Source: Algoriphagus resistens
Lineage (GTDB): Bacteria > Bacteroidota > Bacteroidia > Cytophagales > Cyclobacteriaceae
DNA length: 64,000 nt
Assembly: GCF_001442615.1 (NCBI RefSeq)
Contig: NZ_LMXN01000001.1
Span: 620,001 to 684,000, forward strand
Reading direction: 5' to 3'
Shown: piece after piece, positions 53,394 through 62,084 of the stretch
How positions within the stretch are numbered: position 1 is the stretch's first letter
Layout of the letters: each line of letters opens with the position of its first letter
Translations under genes and position numbers: made by a program
Notes under the pieces: model-generated
The model's database searches: none
Told to the model about the DNA's origin: nothing
The model's input: the letters and a program-made list of their open reading frames with translations, nothing else

Positions 53394-54512
53394 ATGAAAA
53401 TCAGACAATTTATAAAGTTTACAATGCCGCTTTGTTTAGTGGTTGCAATGGCTGTTCAAAGCTGTAAATCCGAAGGGAAAAAAATCCCTGGATCCACAAC
53501 CGGGACTACCGTTTTGACACATAAGGGATTTCATTTAAAGAAAGGTGCAGTGGCTTCCTCTTTCCGGATTCCTGGAGAACTTATAGCAAACCAGCAGGTG
53601 GACCTCTATGCAAAGGTCAGTAGCTTTGTCAAGACAATTTTAGTGGATGTCGGCTCTGAAGTAAAGCAGGGCCAACTGTTGGTGACTCTTGAAGCCCCGG
53701 AGCTCAGTTCTCAATTGGCTGGGGCAGAATCACAGTTGAAATCTTTTGAGGCTATTTATATGGCAAGCAAAGCCCATTATGAACGACTTGTAAAAACCAG
53801 TAAGACTCCCGGAACTATTTCACAAAATGATCTGGATATGGCCTTTGCCAATGAGCAGTCTGATCTGGCCAAATTAGAATCTGCCAAAGCTGCCTATCGC
53901 GAAATCACAGACACCAAGAATTACCTGGAAATTAGGGCTCCTTTCACAGGGGTGATTACCACTAGAAATATCAGTCCAGGTGCTTATGTAGGTCCTTCCG
54001 GCAGGGGATCGGAAGTACCGCTCTTTACACTGCTGGAACAGAAAAATCTCCGGCTTGTGGTAAATGTACCGGAGTTATATGCTTCCAGCTTGAAGAAAAA
54101 CGATGTAGTAGAATTCACCGTCCGCTCTTTCCCGGGCAAAATATTCAAAGCGAAAGTCTCCAGACAGGCAGGGGCATTGGATGATCGCCTACGATCTGAA
54201 AGAGTAGAAATGGATGTGGACAACGCTGAAGGCGAACTATTGCCCAGAATGGTAGCTGAAGTGACCATTCCGGTCAAAACTGATGGGAGTAGTTTTGCTG
54301 TACCCCAATCCGCAGTCCTCAATTCTACGCTTGGAATGTTTGTCATAAAAGCGGAAAATGACAGTACTACCTGGATTCCAGTGCGCGTAGGAAGAAGTGG
54401 AGGTGATAGGATTGAAGTGTTTGGAGATTTGGCGGACGGGGATATTTTGTTGAGCAGTGTAACTGAGGAAATAAGGGATAACGCTCCTGTAAAAGTAGAA
54501 ATCAGCGAATAA
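53394..54512 (+). CDS. RND efflux periplasmic adaptor lipoprotein
   Basis: About 372 residues. The signal peptide ends at Cys24 (AVQSCKS), so it is lipid-anchored. The lipoyl half-motif KTILVDVGSEVKQGQLLVTLEAPELSSQL begins a hairpin of two helices (about 80-150), then comes the second half motif YLEIRAPFTGVITTRNISPGAYV, a beta-barrel, and a membrane-proximal domain ending VKVEISE. It links the permease to the TolC protein. The frame extends upstream into the permease gene, but ATG 53394 fits the signal. It is the third operon gene. Confidence 0.93.
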   Translation: MKIRQFIKFTMPLCLVVAMAVQSCKSEGKKIPGSTTGTTVLTHKGFHLKKGAVASSFRIPGELIANQQVDLYAKVSSFVKTILVDVGSEVKQGQLLVTLEAPELSSQLAGAESQLKSFEAIYMASKAHYERLVKTSKTPGTISQNDLDMAFANEQSDLAKLESAKAAYREITDTKNYLEIRAPFTGVITTRNISPGAYVGPSGRGSEVPLFTLLEQKNLRLVVNVPELYASSLKKNDVVEFTVRSFPGKIFKAKVSRQAGALDDRLRSERVEMDVDNAEGELLPRMVAEVTIPVKTDGSSFAVPQSAVLNSTLGMFVIKAENDSTTWIPVRVGRSGGDRIEVFGDLADGDILLSSVTEEIRDNAPVKVEISE

Positions 54513-54548
54513 GTCCGGTGATTTCTACCAGTTGGCTGTTGTTTCTGC

Positions 54549-55730
54549 TTACATTTTCTCAATGACCAGTGCAGATGCACCGCCACCCCCGTTACAAATT
54601 CCCGCAACGCCGAACTTACCGTTTTTCTGATGGAGAACGGAATTCAACGTACTGATAATTCTGGCTCCGGATGCGCCCAGTGGATGTCCTAAGGAAACTG
54701 CGCCACCGAAAACGTTTACCCGGTCATTGTCCAGGTTCAACTCTCTCTGATTTGCCAGAGCTACTGCCGAGAAAGCTTCATTGATCTCATAGAAATCTAT
54801 GTCTTCTGCCGTCAGGCCAGCATGCTGTATAGCTTTTGGGATTGCTAGAGCGGGAGCGGTGGTGAACCATAAAGGATCGGTAGCGGCATCGGCAAAGCCC
54901 CTGATTTTTGCCAGGGGGGTCAGTCCCAGTTCATCTGCTTTTTCTTTGCTTACCAACACCAAAGCCGAAGCTCCGTCGTTCATGGTGGAAGCATTGGCTG
55001 CCGTGACTGTCCCTTCCTTATCAAAAACCGGCCGAAGTGAAGGGATTTTGTCAAACATCACGTTCTTGTATTCCTCATCTTCGTCTATCAGGATAGTTTC
55101 ACCTTTCCGTCCTTTTAGTTCTACCGGCACCACCTCATCCTTGAAGTATCCCTTAGCCCAAGAATCAGCGGATCTTTGGTAGGATTGTATCGCATATGCA
55201 TCCTGATCTTCGCGGCTGATGTTCATCTCCTTGGCCGTATTGTCCGCACAGTTTCCCATAGGAAATTTATAATACACTTCGAAAAGCCCGTCTTTTACCA
55301 ACCCGTCGATGAATTCTGCATTTCCATATTTATAGCCAAACCGGGCTTTGGGTACATAGAAAGGCACATTTGACATGCTTTCCATCCCGCCAGCGACTAC
55401 CACGTCATTGATGCCCAACATGATAGACTGCGCGCCAAACATAACCGCTTTCATTCCCGAGGCGCATACCTTGTTAACTGTGGTACATGGAACGTTATAG
55501 CCTATCCCCGCACCAATAGAAGCCTGTCTGGCAGGTGCCTGCCCAAGATTCGCCGAAATGACATTTCCCATAAAAACTTCCTGAACAGCTTCTGTTTTGA
55601 CCCCGGCTTTCTCCAAAGCCCCTTTAATCGCAATACTTCCTAATTCTATGGCCGTCAGCCCTGCCAATTTTCCTCCAAAACTTCCCAAGGGAGTTCTTAC
55701 TGCTGAAACGATATATACTTCTTTGATCAT
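54549..55730 (-). CDS. Acetyl-CoA C-acetyltransferase (thiolase)
   Basis: A 393-residue thiolase, probably degradative or ketone-body type, that condenses or cleaves acetoacetyl-CoA. The nucleophile is Cys89 (NKVCASGMKA), the His motif is GGAVSLGHPLGASGAR and the second Cys lies in GICNGGGGASALV. Length and motifs are standard. It converges with the efflux operon and lies downstream of the Bat-type genes on the same strand with a gap of about 140 nt. Functional link with HMG-CoA lyase at 39284 is metabolic, not positional. Confidence 0.95.
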   Translation of the reverse strand: MIKEVYIVSAVRTPLGSFGGKLAGLTAIELGSIAIKGALEKAGVKTEAVQEVFMGNVISANLGQAPARQASIGAGIGYNVPCTTVNKVCASGMKAVMFGAQSIMLGINDVVVAGGMESMSNVPFYVPKARFGYKYGNAEFIDGLVKDGLFEVYYKFPMGNCADNTAKEMNISREDQDAYAIQSYQRSADSWAKGYFKDEVVPVELKGRKGETILIDEDEEYKNVMFDKIPSLRPVFDKEGTVTAANASTMNDGASALVLVSKEKADELGLTPLAKIRGFADAATDPLWFTTAPALAIPKAIQHAGLTAEDIDFYEINEAFSAVALANQRELNLDNDRVNVFGGAVSLGHPLGASGARIISTLNSVLHQKNGKFGVAGICNGGGGASALVIEKM

Positions 55731-55868
55731 AGTTATTTGGGTTTAGCGGTGTAAAGTTGAACCGTGGGAATAGGGTAAAGAAAGGGAGATCCAGCATGTC
55801 ATTTGTTGCTTGCTCCCAGTGAGATGTCAACAAAATCCTATAGCCGAAAGCATACCTCAGAAATGAAT

Positions 55869-56498
55869 TTACCAATCAGGAATGCCCCTTTTAGGTCTCT
55901 CTGTAGCCTTTTTCTTGTTTTGCTGGATGTATCGCAGTTCTGCTGCATTCATGCTTTCCAGGATTTGGGCTGCCTGCTCAGGAGTCAGGTTCATCGCTTT
56001 TAACTTTTCCTTAAACTCCTCCATGGCTTTTTGCTTATCGGCTAGATTGGCATCCATCTGATCGTTGGCATTTTCACCCGGCTTGTCCTCACTTTGCTCT
56101 GAAGGATCGCCAGCCTGGGATTCTTCGGCTCTGTCCTCATTGGTTTTGTCTCCATCTTCTTTGGATTCCTGCTGCTCACCGTCTTCTCCCTGGCTTTGCT
56201 GGTCTTCCTGCTGTTGTTTTTCCTCCTGATTCTGTTGGTCCTGGTTCTGCTTGTTCTCCTGGTCTTGCTTTTCCTGCTCCTGCTGTTCTTTTTCCAGTTT
56301 TTCTTTTAATGCCTGAAGCTTTGCATCACCGGGAAATTTGGACAACCCATCGTTTACAGTTGCCAGGGCCTGGTCTTTTTCAGTTTTCACATAGGAGCGG
56401 GCCGCACGGTTGAAGTACTCGCCGGAAGTCTGCGCTACGCTGTTGGCTAAGCTTAGCGTGAAGGCTATTCCCAGAAGTAGTAAGAATTTATTTCTCAT
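55869..56498 (-). CDS. Exported Q/E-rich protein of the Bat cluster
   Basis: A 209-residue protein: a signal peptide ending near NSVAQ, one TPR-like unit (SGEYFNRAARSYVKTEKDQALATVNDGLSKFPGD), then about 100 residues made almost only of Q, E, D, K, N and S, and a more normal C-terminal part with LTPEQAAQILESMNAAELRYIQQ. This resembles BatC/TPR proteins of the aerotolerance cluster. The low-complexity region is probably unfolded. It overlaps the preceding TPR gene by 11 nt. Confidence 0.75.
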   Translation of the reverse strand: MRNKFLLLLGIAFTLSLANSVAQTSGEYFNRAARSYVKTEKDQALATVNDGLSKFPGDAKLQALKEKLEKEQQEQEKQDQENKQNQDQQNQEEKQQQEDQQSQGEDGEQQESKEDGDKTNEDRAEESQAGDPSEQSEDKPGENANDQMDANLADKQKAMEEFKEKLKAMNLTPEQAAQILESMNAAELRYIQQNKKKATERPKRGIPDW

Positions 56499-57132
56499 CG
56501 ATCTCTGTGATTTCTTGTAGACTCGTGATAAAATCTTGATAAGCAGCTACAGTCTCGTCCTGCTGAAGTGCCCCATTCATAAGGTTTAACGCATCTTTGA
56601 ACCGGAATTGTTCCACCATCCGGTCAGCTTCTGCTTTTTTGCGCTTCGCAAACTCAGACGGCTCGGGTTTGTTTTGATCCTCATTCTTGCGTTCCTCATC
56701 CCGTTGCAACCATCTGGCCAGCAATTCATAATTATGCCTGGCTACTTCATTGTTGGGATCCTGGATCAGTGCGGATTTAAACTTGCTGAGTGCAGGCTCA
56801 TATTCTTTCTTCTTTCCCAAGAGCACCCCTCCCTGATTGAATGCAAAAGAAGCAAGTGTTTTATCTGTGGCTGTGGAAGCTTTGTCATAATAGCCGGTAG
56901 CTTCATCCACTTTTTCTGCATAGTGGTTGCTCAGACCAAGGTTGTAATCAAGCTCCGCAGAGGCATAGCCAAATTCCTCAACAAGGAGTTGATGATTGGT
57001 AATAGACTGCTCATATTCAGCCTTGGCAAAGCTTTCTGCTGCCACGTCAATGGCGGAATTCAACCTGGAGACCCGGGTCCAGGACGCAGGAATCAGAAGA
57101 AAAACAGCCAATGTCAACTTAGTCCAGCTCAT
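56488..57132 (-). CDS. Tetratricopeptide-repeat protein of the Bat cluster
   Basis: A 214-residue protein with an N-terminal hydrophobic export signal (LTLAVFLLIPASW) and about four TPR-like helix pairs (AEYEQSITNHQLLVEEFGYASAELDYNLGLSNHYAEKVDEA; FNQGGVLLGKKKEYEPALSKFKSALIQDPNN). A charged segment precedes the last helices. The start is directly next to the stop of the vWA gene, so translation is coupled. It resembles BatC/BatE proteins; the exact role of the Bat system is not well established. Confidence 0.8.
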   Translation of the reverse strand: MSWTKLTLAVFLLIPASWTRVSRLNSAIDVAAESFAKAEYEQSITNHQLLVEEFGYASAELDYNLGLSNHYAEKVDEATGYYDKASTATDKTLASFAFNQGGVLLGKKKEYEPALSKFKSALIQDPNNEVARHNYELLARWLQRDEERKNEDQNKPEPSEFAKRKKAEADRMVEQFRFKDALNLMNGALQQDETVAAYQDFITSLQEITEIDEK

Positions 57133-58098
57133 TTATAGTTTAATGGTTTTGATTGGAAGCATCATGTCAAGCAAAGACAACAGTAAGCCTGCCAAAAGGA
57201 AATAAAAATACTTATTAGCGGAAGCTTCTACAATTCTAGACCCGGTTACCCCTCCTTCTACCCGCTCCAATGCAGCCGTTAGACCGCCCATTTCCTGAAC
57301 CTGGTCCGAAATCTCAAAATACTGGCCATTTGTTTCCGCTGCGATCTGTTGAAGCGGGGTACGGTCCAGGATAGTCTGTGCGGGCTTCCCTGTTTGTGGA
57401 TCAATTACCAGTCCATTTCCTCTTGGGATACTGCTGCCAGCTTCAGTGCCGATCCCGAGGGAGAACACCTTTATTCCTTCCTCATTCAACCGGGAACCGA
57501 TTTCCGACAGGTCATCCCCGAAATTCTCCCCGTCAGAGATCAGAATGATTGACTTGGATTTCACCTCCGGGCTTTCATCATTGAGAAACCTCTCCTCGGC
57601 AATTCTCAGCGGGCTATTGAGATCTGTCCCGGAATTAGGGACCAATCCCGTATTCAATCCATCGATATACAGTTGCAACACGCTTTGGTCAAAGGTAAGG
57701 GGGCATTGAAGGAATGCTTCCGAACTGAAAATAATCAATCCTATTCTGTCCGAAGGAAAGCTCTTAGTCAGGTTTTTCAATTCAAACTTAATACGCTGCA
57801 GTCGGCTGGGGCCTATGTCAGTGGCATTCATGGACTGGGACAGATCCACGGCAATAAAGATGTCTTTGCCTTCTTCCTGGATCTCTTTCAAGGATGTCCC
57901 GATGGAAGGACCCGCAAACGCAATAAGAAAAAGTACGAAATAGACTGTTCTGACGACTATCTTGGTGAACAATCTACGCTTTTGCACTTCAAGCTTACGG
58001 TTGATCTTCCAATAGCGGAATAGATAAATAAAATACAGCAAGCCGAAAATGGCGGCTAGCAGGAGAGGGAGTTTTATATCCGGATATGCCCAAATCAT
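57133..58098 (-). CDS. vWA-domain membrane protein (BatB-like)
   Basis: A 321-residue protein. Two N-terminal helices (residues about 10-27 and 49-65) precede a von Willebrand A domain with the full MIDAS signature D-L-S-Q-S (85-89), later threonine and aspartate ligands in SGTDLNSPL and ILISDGENFGDD, and a C-terminal helix (YFYFLLAGLLLSLLDMML). This layout is that of BatA/BatB proteins. It heads the three-gene cluster. The usual MoxR ATPase and DUF58 genes are not in the window. Confidence 0.88.
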   Translation of the reverse strand: MIWAYPDIKLPLLLAAIFGLLYFIYLFRYWKINRKLEVQKRRLFTKIVVRTVYFVLFLIAFAGPSIGTSLKEIQEEGKDIFIAVDLSQSMNATDIGPSRLQRIKFELKNLTKSFPSDRIGLIIFSSEAFLQCPLTFDQSVLQLYIDGLNTGLVPNSGTDLNSPLRIAEERFLNDESPEVKSKSIILISDGENFGDDLSEIGSRLNEEGIKVFSLGIGTEAGSSIPRGNGLVIDPQTGKPAQTILDRTPLQQIAAETNGQYFEISDQVQEMGGLTAALERVEGGVTGSRIVEASANKYFYFLLAGLLLSLLDMMLPIKTIKL

Positions 58099-58208
58099 GG
58101 CTTGAAATTATAAAATAAAGATTACTTTAAAAGAAGGAATGCTGCAAGTGGTGACCATAAATTCAAATGTTCTTAATAATTAACAAACATTAATTTTTTT
58201 GAATCGTG

Positions 58209-58216
58209 TAGCTTTG
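58209..58216 (+). promoter_or_regulatory. Candidate -7 box for the TonB-dependent receptor gene
   Basis: TAGCTTTG fits TAnnTTTG and lies 25 nt before the ATG at 58242. No TTTG is found at the expected -33 distance. Confidence 0.4.
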
Positions 58217-58241
58217 GATATAGTTTTCTAATTAATGCAGC

Positions 58242-60644
58242 ATGTGGTCAACTGCCAGAGTGAGTAATTTTCTCTTCATTTTTCTTTTTTGTTTACCCTT
58301 TTCCCAGCTTTCCGCACAGGATACCCGGTTTTTTTCTGCCGAAGTACTTGATGCAAGTAATTCATATCCGCTTCCCGGAGCAAGTGTTTACTGGGAAGGA
58401 GATGTGTCCAACGGGATAGTTTCTGATGAAAATGGGATTTTTAGAATAGAGATCAAATCCCTGCCAGCGCGATTAATAGTATCTTTTGTCGGGTTTGAAA
58501 CTTCCTCAAGGGTGATTACGGCCAAAGACCTGGATAAAACCCAACGGTTTTTCATGAAAGCCCAGGAAATGTCTCTGGATGAGATTATCATCCAGGAGAG
58601 AAGGCCTGATGAGCAGGTCAGGAATATGGAAACCGGCAAAGCAACAGTTCCTATTGAAACCATTAAAAATATCCCGGCATTGTTTGGAGAAGTAGATCTG
58701 TTCAGGAGTTTGCAGTTACTTCCCGGGGTGCAGACTGCCGGAGAGGGCACTACAGGATTATTTGTCCGTGGCGGGTCTGCGGATCAGAATCTGGTGCAGC
58801 TGGACGGGGCGCCAGTATACAATCCTTCACATTTCTTTGGTTTTTTCTCTGTGTTCAATCCTGATGCACTGGATCAGGTAGAGCTTTATAAAGGCAATAT
58901 GCCCGCATCTTTTGGAGGCAGGCTTTCCTCGCTGATTGATGTCTCGCTTCGGGAAGGAAACAACCAACAGATTCACGGTGAAGGAGGGATAGGAAGTATA
59001 TCCTCAAGACTGACGTTGGAGGGGCCGTTGTTTTCCGATAAATCTACTTTTGTGGTTTCGGGCAGAAGAACGTATGCTGATCTGTTTTTGAAACTCTCGG
59101 ATAACAATGATATCAACAGTAACAAGCTGAATTTTCATGATCTGAGTGGAAAGTTTACGTTCATGCTGGGGGAAAAGGATAAGCTTACCGTCTCAAGCTA
59201 TCAGGGAAGGGATTTCCTGGGTCTTGATGACGAATTCGGGCTGGGTTGGACCAACTGGGTATCTTCAGCCCAGTGGAATAGAAATATTTCAGATAAGTTG
59301 TTCTTTGATCTGCAGGGATATCATTCCAGGTATAAATATAGTGTGGAGCTGGATGACCCGTCCAATGGGTTTGAGTGGGACAATAATCTTTCCGAGTCGG
59401 GTATGAAAGGAGTGTGGACTTTTCTTAAAGGCGAATCACTTCAGACCTACTGGGGGTTTCATAGCCAGTTTTATCATTTTGCACCAATTGAGCTGAATCC
59501 GATTGGGGACAGTACTATAGAGCCTTTGGATACAAACCCTAAAAATGGCCTGCTCAATAATCTTTTTGCAGGGATGACCTATGAGATTTCCCCGAAATTA
59601 AGTACTGAAGCGGGGCTAAGGTGGGGGGCTTACTCCCAAGTGGGTAAGGGAGTGGATTACCTATATGAAGGTGAAGTTCCAACCCCGGATGCCCAGATCA
59701 CCGATACGTTGAATTATAAGAGCCTCGAACATATTAAATTCTATCAGGGACTGGAGCCCCGGATTGCTTTTAGGTATTTAATCAATGGGGAGTTTTCGGT
59801 CAAGGCAGCCTATAACCGCAATTTCCAATACGTACAGATCGCATCCAACAGCTCGGCAGGACTGCCTATAGACCGGTGGATTTTGGCAGGAACGTATGTT
59901 CCGCCGATCAGGTCAGACCAGGTTTCGCTAGGGTTGTTTAGGAATTTCGATAGCAACAAGTGGGAGTTTTCGCTTGAAGGATATTACAAGGATTTCAAAA
60001 ACATCATAGATCTGAGAAATGGCGCTCAAATTCTGTTTACAGACCAAATTGAGACAGAGATACTTTCAGGGAATGGATGGGCTTACGGTGCCGAATTTCT
60101 GTTAAGAAAAAATGTTGGAAAAACTACGGGTTGGCTGGCTTATACCTGGTCACGTTCCTGGCGCAAAACCCCGGGGGTATCCAAAGGCATGAAGTATAAC
60201 CCCCGCTATGATCGTCCCCATGACATCACATTGGTTTTAAATCATGAGTTTTCACCTTCATGGTCTGCAGGGCTGACATTTATCTATACCACGGGCCAGG
60301 CAGTTTCGTTTCCGGTGGGGCTTTACACCGTGGATTTACAGGCTGTGCCACTTTATTCTGAGTATAGGAATCAGGACAGGTTTCCTGATTACCATAGAAT
60401 GGATGCCTCTGTTACCTGGAGAAATGCCGATAAAGGACGAAAATGGAAGGGAAGCTGGAATTTCAGCATTTACAATCTATATGGACGGAAAAATCCTTTC
60501 TCCTATGAATTCAGAGAGATTTATAATGATGATATCAACTATAGAAGCGCAGATGATGGCCCAATAAAAAGCGTGAGGCAGGGCGTAGTGATGACTTACC
60601 TATTTACATTTTTGCCTTCAATTACCTATAATTTTGAATTTTGA
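58242..60644 (+). CDS. TonB-dependent receptor with carboxypeptidase-like N-terminal domain
   Basis: An 800-residue outer membrane protein: a signal peptide ending near QLSAQ, a carboxypeptidase-regulatory-like domain (about 28-110, with PLPGASVYWEGD and VSFVGFETSSR), a plug domain (SLQLLPGVQTAGEGTTGLFVRGGSADQNLVQLDGAPVYNPSHFFGFFS), and a beta barrel ending in F (TYNFEF). It is shorter than SusC-type proteins and is followed 1 nt later by a DUF4249 lipoprotein, a standard receptor-partner pairing in Bacteroidota. Ligand unknown. Confidence 0.94.
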   Translation: MWSTARVSNFLFIFLFCLPFSQLSAQDTRFFSAEVLDASNSYPLPGASVYWEGDVSNGIVSDENGIFRIEIKSLPARLIVSFVGFETSSRVITAKDLDKTQRFFMKAQEMSLDEIIIQERRPDEQVRNMETGKATVPIETIKNIPALFGEVDLFRSLQLLPGVQTAGEGTTGLFVRGGSADQNLVQLDGAPVYNPSHFFGFFSVFNPDALDQVELYKGNMPASFGGRLSSLIDVSLREGNNQQIHGEGGIGSISSRLTLEGPLFSDKSTFVVSGRRTYADLFLKLSDNNDINSNKLNFHDLSGKFTFMLGEKDKLTVSSYQGRDFLGLDDEFGLGWTNWVSSAQWNRNISDKLFFDLQGYHSRYKYSVELDDPSNGFEWDNNLSESGMKGVWTFLKGESLQTYWGFHSQFYHFAPIELNPIGDSTIEPLDTNPKNGLLNNLFAGMTYEISPKLSTEAGLRWGAYSQVGKGVDYLYEGEVPTPDAQITDTLNYKSLEHIKFYQGLEPRIAFRYLINGEFSVKAAYNRNFQYVQIASNSSAGLPIDRWILAGTYVPPIRSDQVSLGLFRNFDSNKWEFSLEGYYKDFKNIIDLRNGAQILFTDQIETEILSGNGWAYGAEFLLRKNVGKTTGWLAYTWSRSWRKTPGVSKGMKYNPRYDRPHDITLVLNHEFSPSWSAGLTFIYTTGQAVSFPVGLYTVDLQAVPLYSEYRNQDRFPDYHRMDASVTWRNADKGRKWKGSWNFSIYNLYGRKNPFSYEFREIYNDDINYRSADDGPIKSVRQGVVMTYLFTFLPSITYNFEF

Positions 60645-60645
60645 C

Positions 60646-61482
60646 ATGAACAGATTTTGCATCATACTCCTGGCTATTCTGGGTTTTTCCTGTCAGGAGG
60701 AAGTAGAACTTCCCCTGCGGTCAGAAGAATCCCGGATTCCTGTAATTGAAGCGACCTGGACAGACAGGCCTTTCTATAATGAAGTGAAGATAAGTCTCTC
60801 CCAGGACTACTATGACAGTGCGGAGGCAGATGTGCTCAAGGATGCTGAAGTGTATATCCTGAATACAGGAAATAAGGATATGATCCCTTTTTCTTACGAT
60901 CCCAAAACGTCCAGCTACCGGCCTACAAATCCGGGTAGGATAGCCCAAACTGGTCAAAGCTATCGGTTGGTTGTCAAATGGGAAGAGAATGAATATGAAG
61001 CAGATGGTGTGATGCTGGAACCGCCTGTCGTCGATAGTGTCACCTATAGCTATGAGGAGGAAAGGCTATTCAGGGATGAAGGTTACTATATCAAAGTATA
61101 TGGTAAAATCCCTTTTGAGGACAATAATTACTACCGGATCCGCGTAATCGAAAATGACACACTGAAAAATGACCGGGACGATTACCTGCTATTTGATGAT
61201 ACCTTTGGCCTTACCGTTTTTGAAGATGGGCTTGAACTGGGATACGAGTTTGATGCAGGGGATGAAGTAAGGCTGGAGTTGTTTAGATTAAACAGACAGC
61301 CCTACAATTACTTAGTGCAACTGGTCAACCTTCTTTACAGTGACGGTGGGTTATTCAGTCCTCCTCCCCAAAATCCCGATACCAATATCAGGGTGCTGGC
61401 GGGAAGCTCAGGGGTGTTGGGCTATTTCAGCGTAGCACCGATCTTAACTGCCTCGGTCCTCATCGAGCCGGAAGATGATTGA
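60646..61482 (+). CDS. DUF4249-family lipoprotein
   Basis: A 278-residue protein. The signal peptide ends at Cys16 (LGFSCQEE), a lipoprotein site. The mature part, with its opening EVELPLRSEESRIPVIEATWTD and TGQSYRLVVKWEENEYEADGVMLEPPVVDSVTY, matches DUF4249, a beta-rich family tied to TonB-dependent receptors. The ATG at 60646 follows the receptor stop after a single base. It may act as the surface ligand-binding lid of the receptor. Some family members are longer. Confidence 0.88.
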   Translation: MNRFCIILLAILGFSCQEEVELPLRSEESRIPVIEATWTDRPFYNEVKISLSQDYYDSAEADVLKDAEVYILNTGNKDMIPFSYDPKTSSYRPTNPGRIAQTGQSYRLVVKWEENEYEADGVMLEPPVVDSVTYSYEEERLFRDEGYYIKVYGKIPFEDNNYYRIRVIENDTLKNDRDDYLLFDDTFGLTVFEDGLELGYEFDAGDEVRLELFRLNRQPYNYLVQLVNLLYSDGGLFSPPPQNPDTNIRVLAGSSGVLGYFSVAPILTASVLIEPEDD

Positions 61483-61661
61483 CAGGGCTTATGGGATTTC
61501 CCTTCTTCAAAACTGGCGAAGATAGGAATAGAGAGCAGAGAGGTTTGACTTTTACAGGTTTTTTATTGTGAAGTGATAGAGGTCAAATCTTTGATTATTA
61601 AAGGAGTATAGAGGGGTGTCAGTTCTGTTTTTTTAATCTATTTTCATTTCATTCGTTGATT

Positions 61662-61676
61662 TACGAAAAAATCGTA
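61662..61676 (+). promoter_or_regulatory. Candidate BlaI operator
   Basis: TACGA (61662-61666) and TCGTA (61672-61676) flank an A5 spacer, 34 nt before the blaI-like ATG. A second overlapping dyad TCGT/ACGA spans 61653-61666. TTTACTTTAG near 61696 resembles a -7 box. Repression of its own operon by the BlaI-like protein is inferred. Confidence 0.45.
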
Positions 61677-61709
61677 GGATTATTAAGAATTCGTTTTTAC
61701 TTTAGGGGT

Positions 61710-62084
61710 ATGAACGAATTAAACAGCAACGAAGAAAGGATAATGCGAATTTTTTGGAGACTCGAAAAAGCGCTTGTCCGCGATGTACTTGAAGAGCTTC
61801 CAGACCCTAAGCCACCCTACACCACCCTGGCTTCCTCAATTAAACTATTGGAGAAGAAAGGTTATCTGGATCACAAAGCTTACGGCACCACCCACCAGTA
61901 TTTCCCTCTGATCTCACAGGCTGAATACAGTAAAAAAAGCGTGAATCGATTGGTGAAGCACTATTTCGAAGGTTCGGTGGGTAATTTCCTCTCTTTTATG
62001 GTGAAGGAAAACAAGATTTCTGACAGGGAAATTGAAGACTTACAGAAGATGATCGATGATATGGACAAACCCACTGAGTCATGA
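61710..62084 (+). CDS. BlaI/MecI/CopY-family repressor
   Basis: A 124-residue protein with the winged HTH of the family: ELNSNEERIMRIFWRLEKALVRDVLEELPDPKPPYTTLASSIKLLEKKGYLDHKAYGTTHQYFPLI, followed by a dimerisation helix region (RLVKHYFEGSVGNFLSFMVKE). The family repressor is inactivated by a partner M56 protease. The ATG at 61710 matches the family start; upstream in-frame codons from 61656 overlap the presumed operator. It overlaps the M56 gene by 4 nt. Confidence 0.93.
   Translation: MNELNSNEERIMRIFWRLEKALVRDVLEELPDPKPPYTTLASSIKLLEKKGYLDHKAYGTTHQYFPLISQAEYSKKSVNRLVKHYFEGSVGNFLSFMVKENKISDREIEDLQKMIDDMDKPTES

Noticed and set aside
53984-54607. 207-codon frame on - across the adaptor gene end
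   Set aside because: Antisense to the adaptor protein and overlapping the thiolase end; no recognisable motif.
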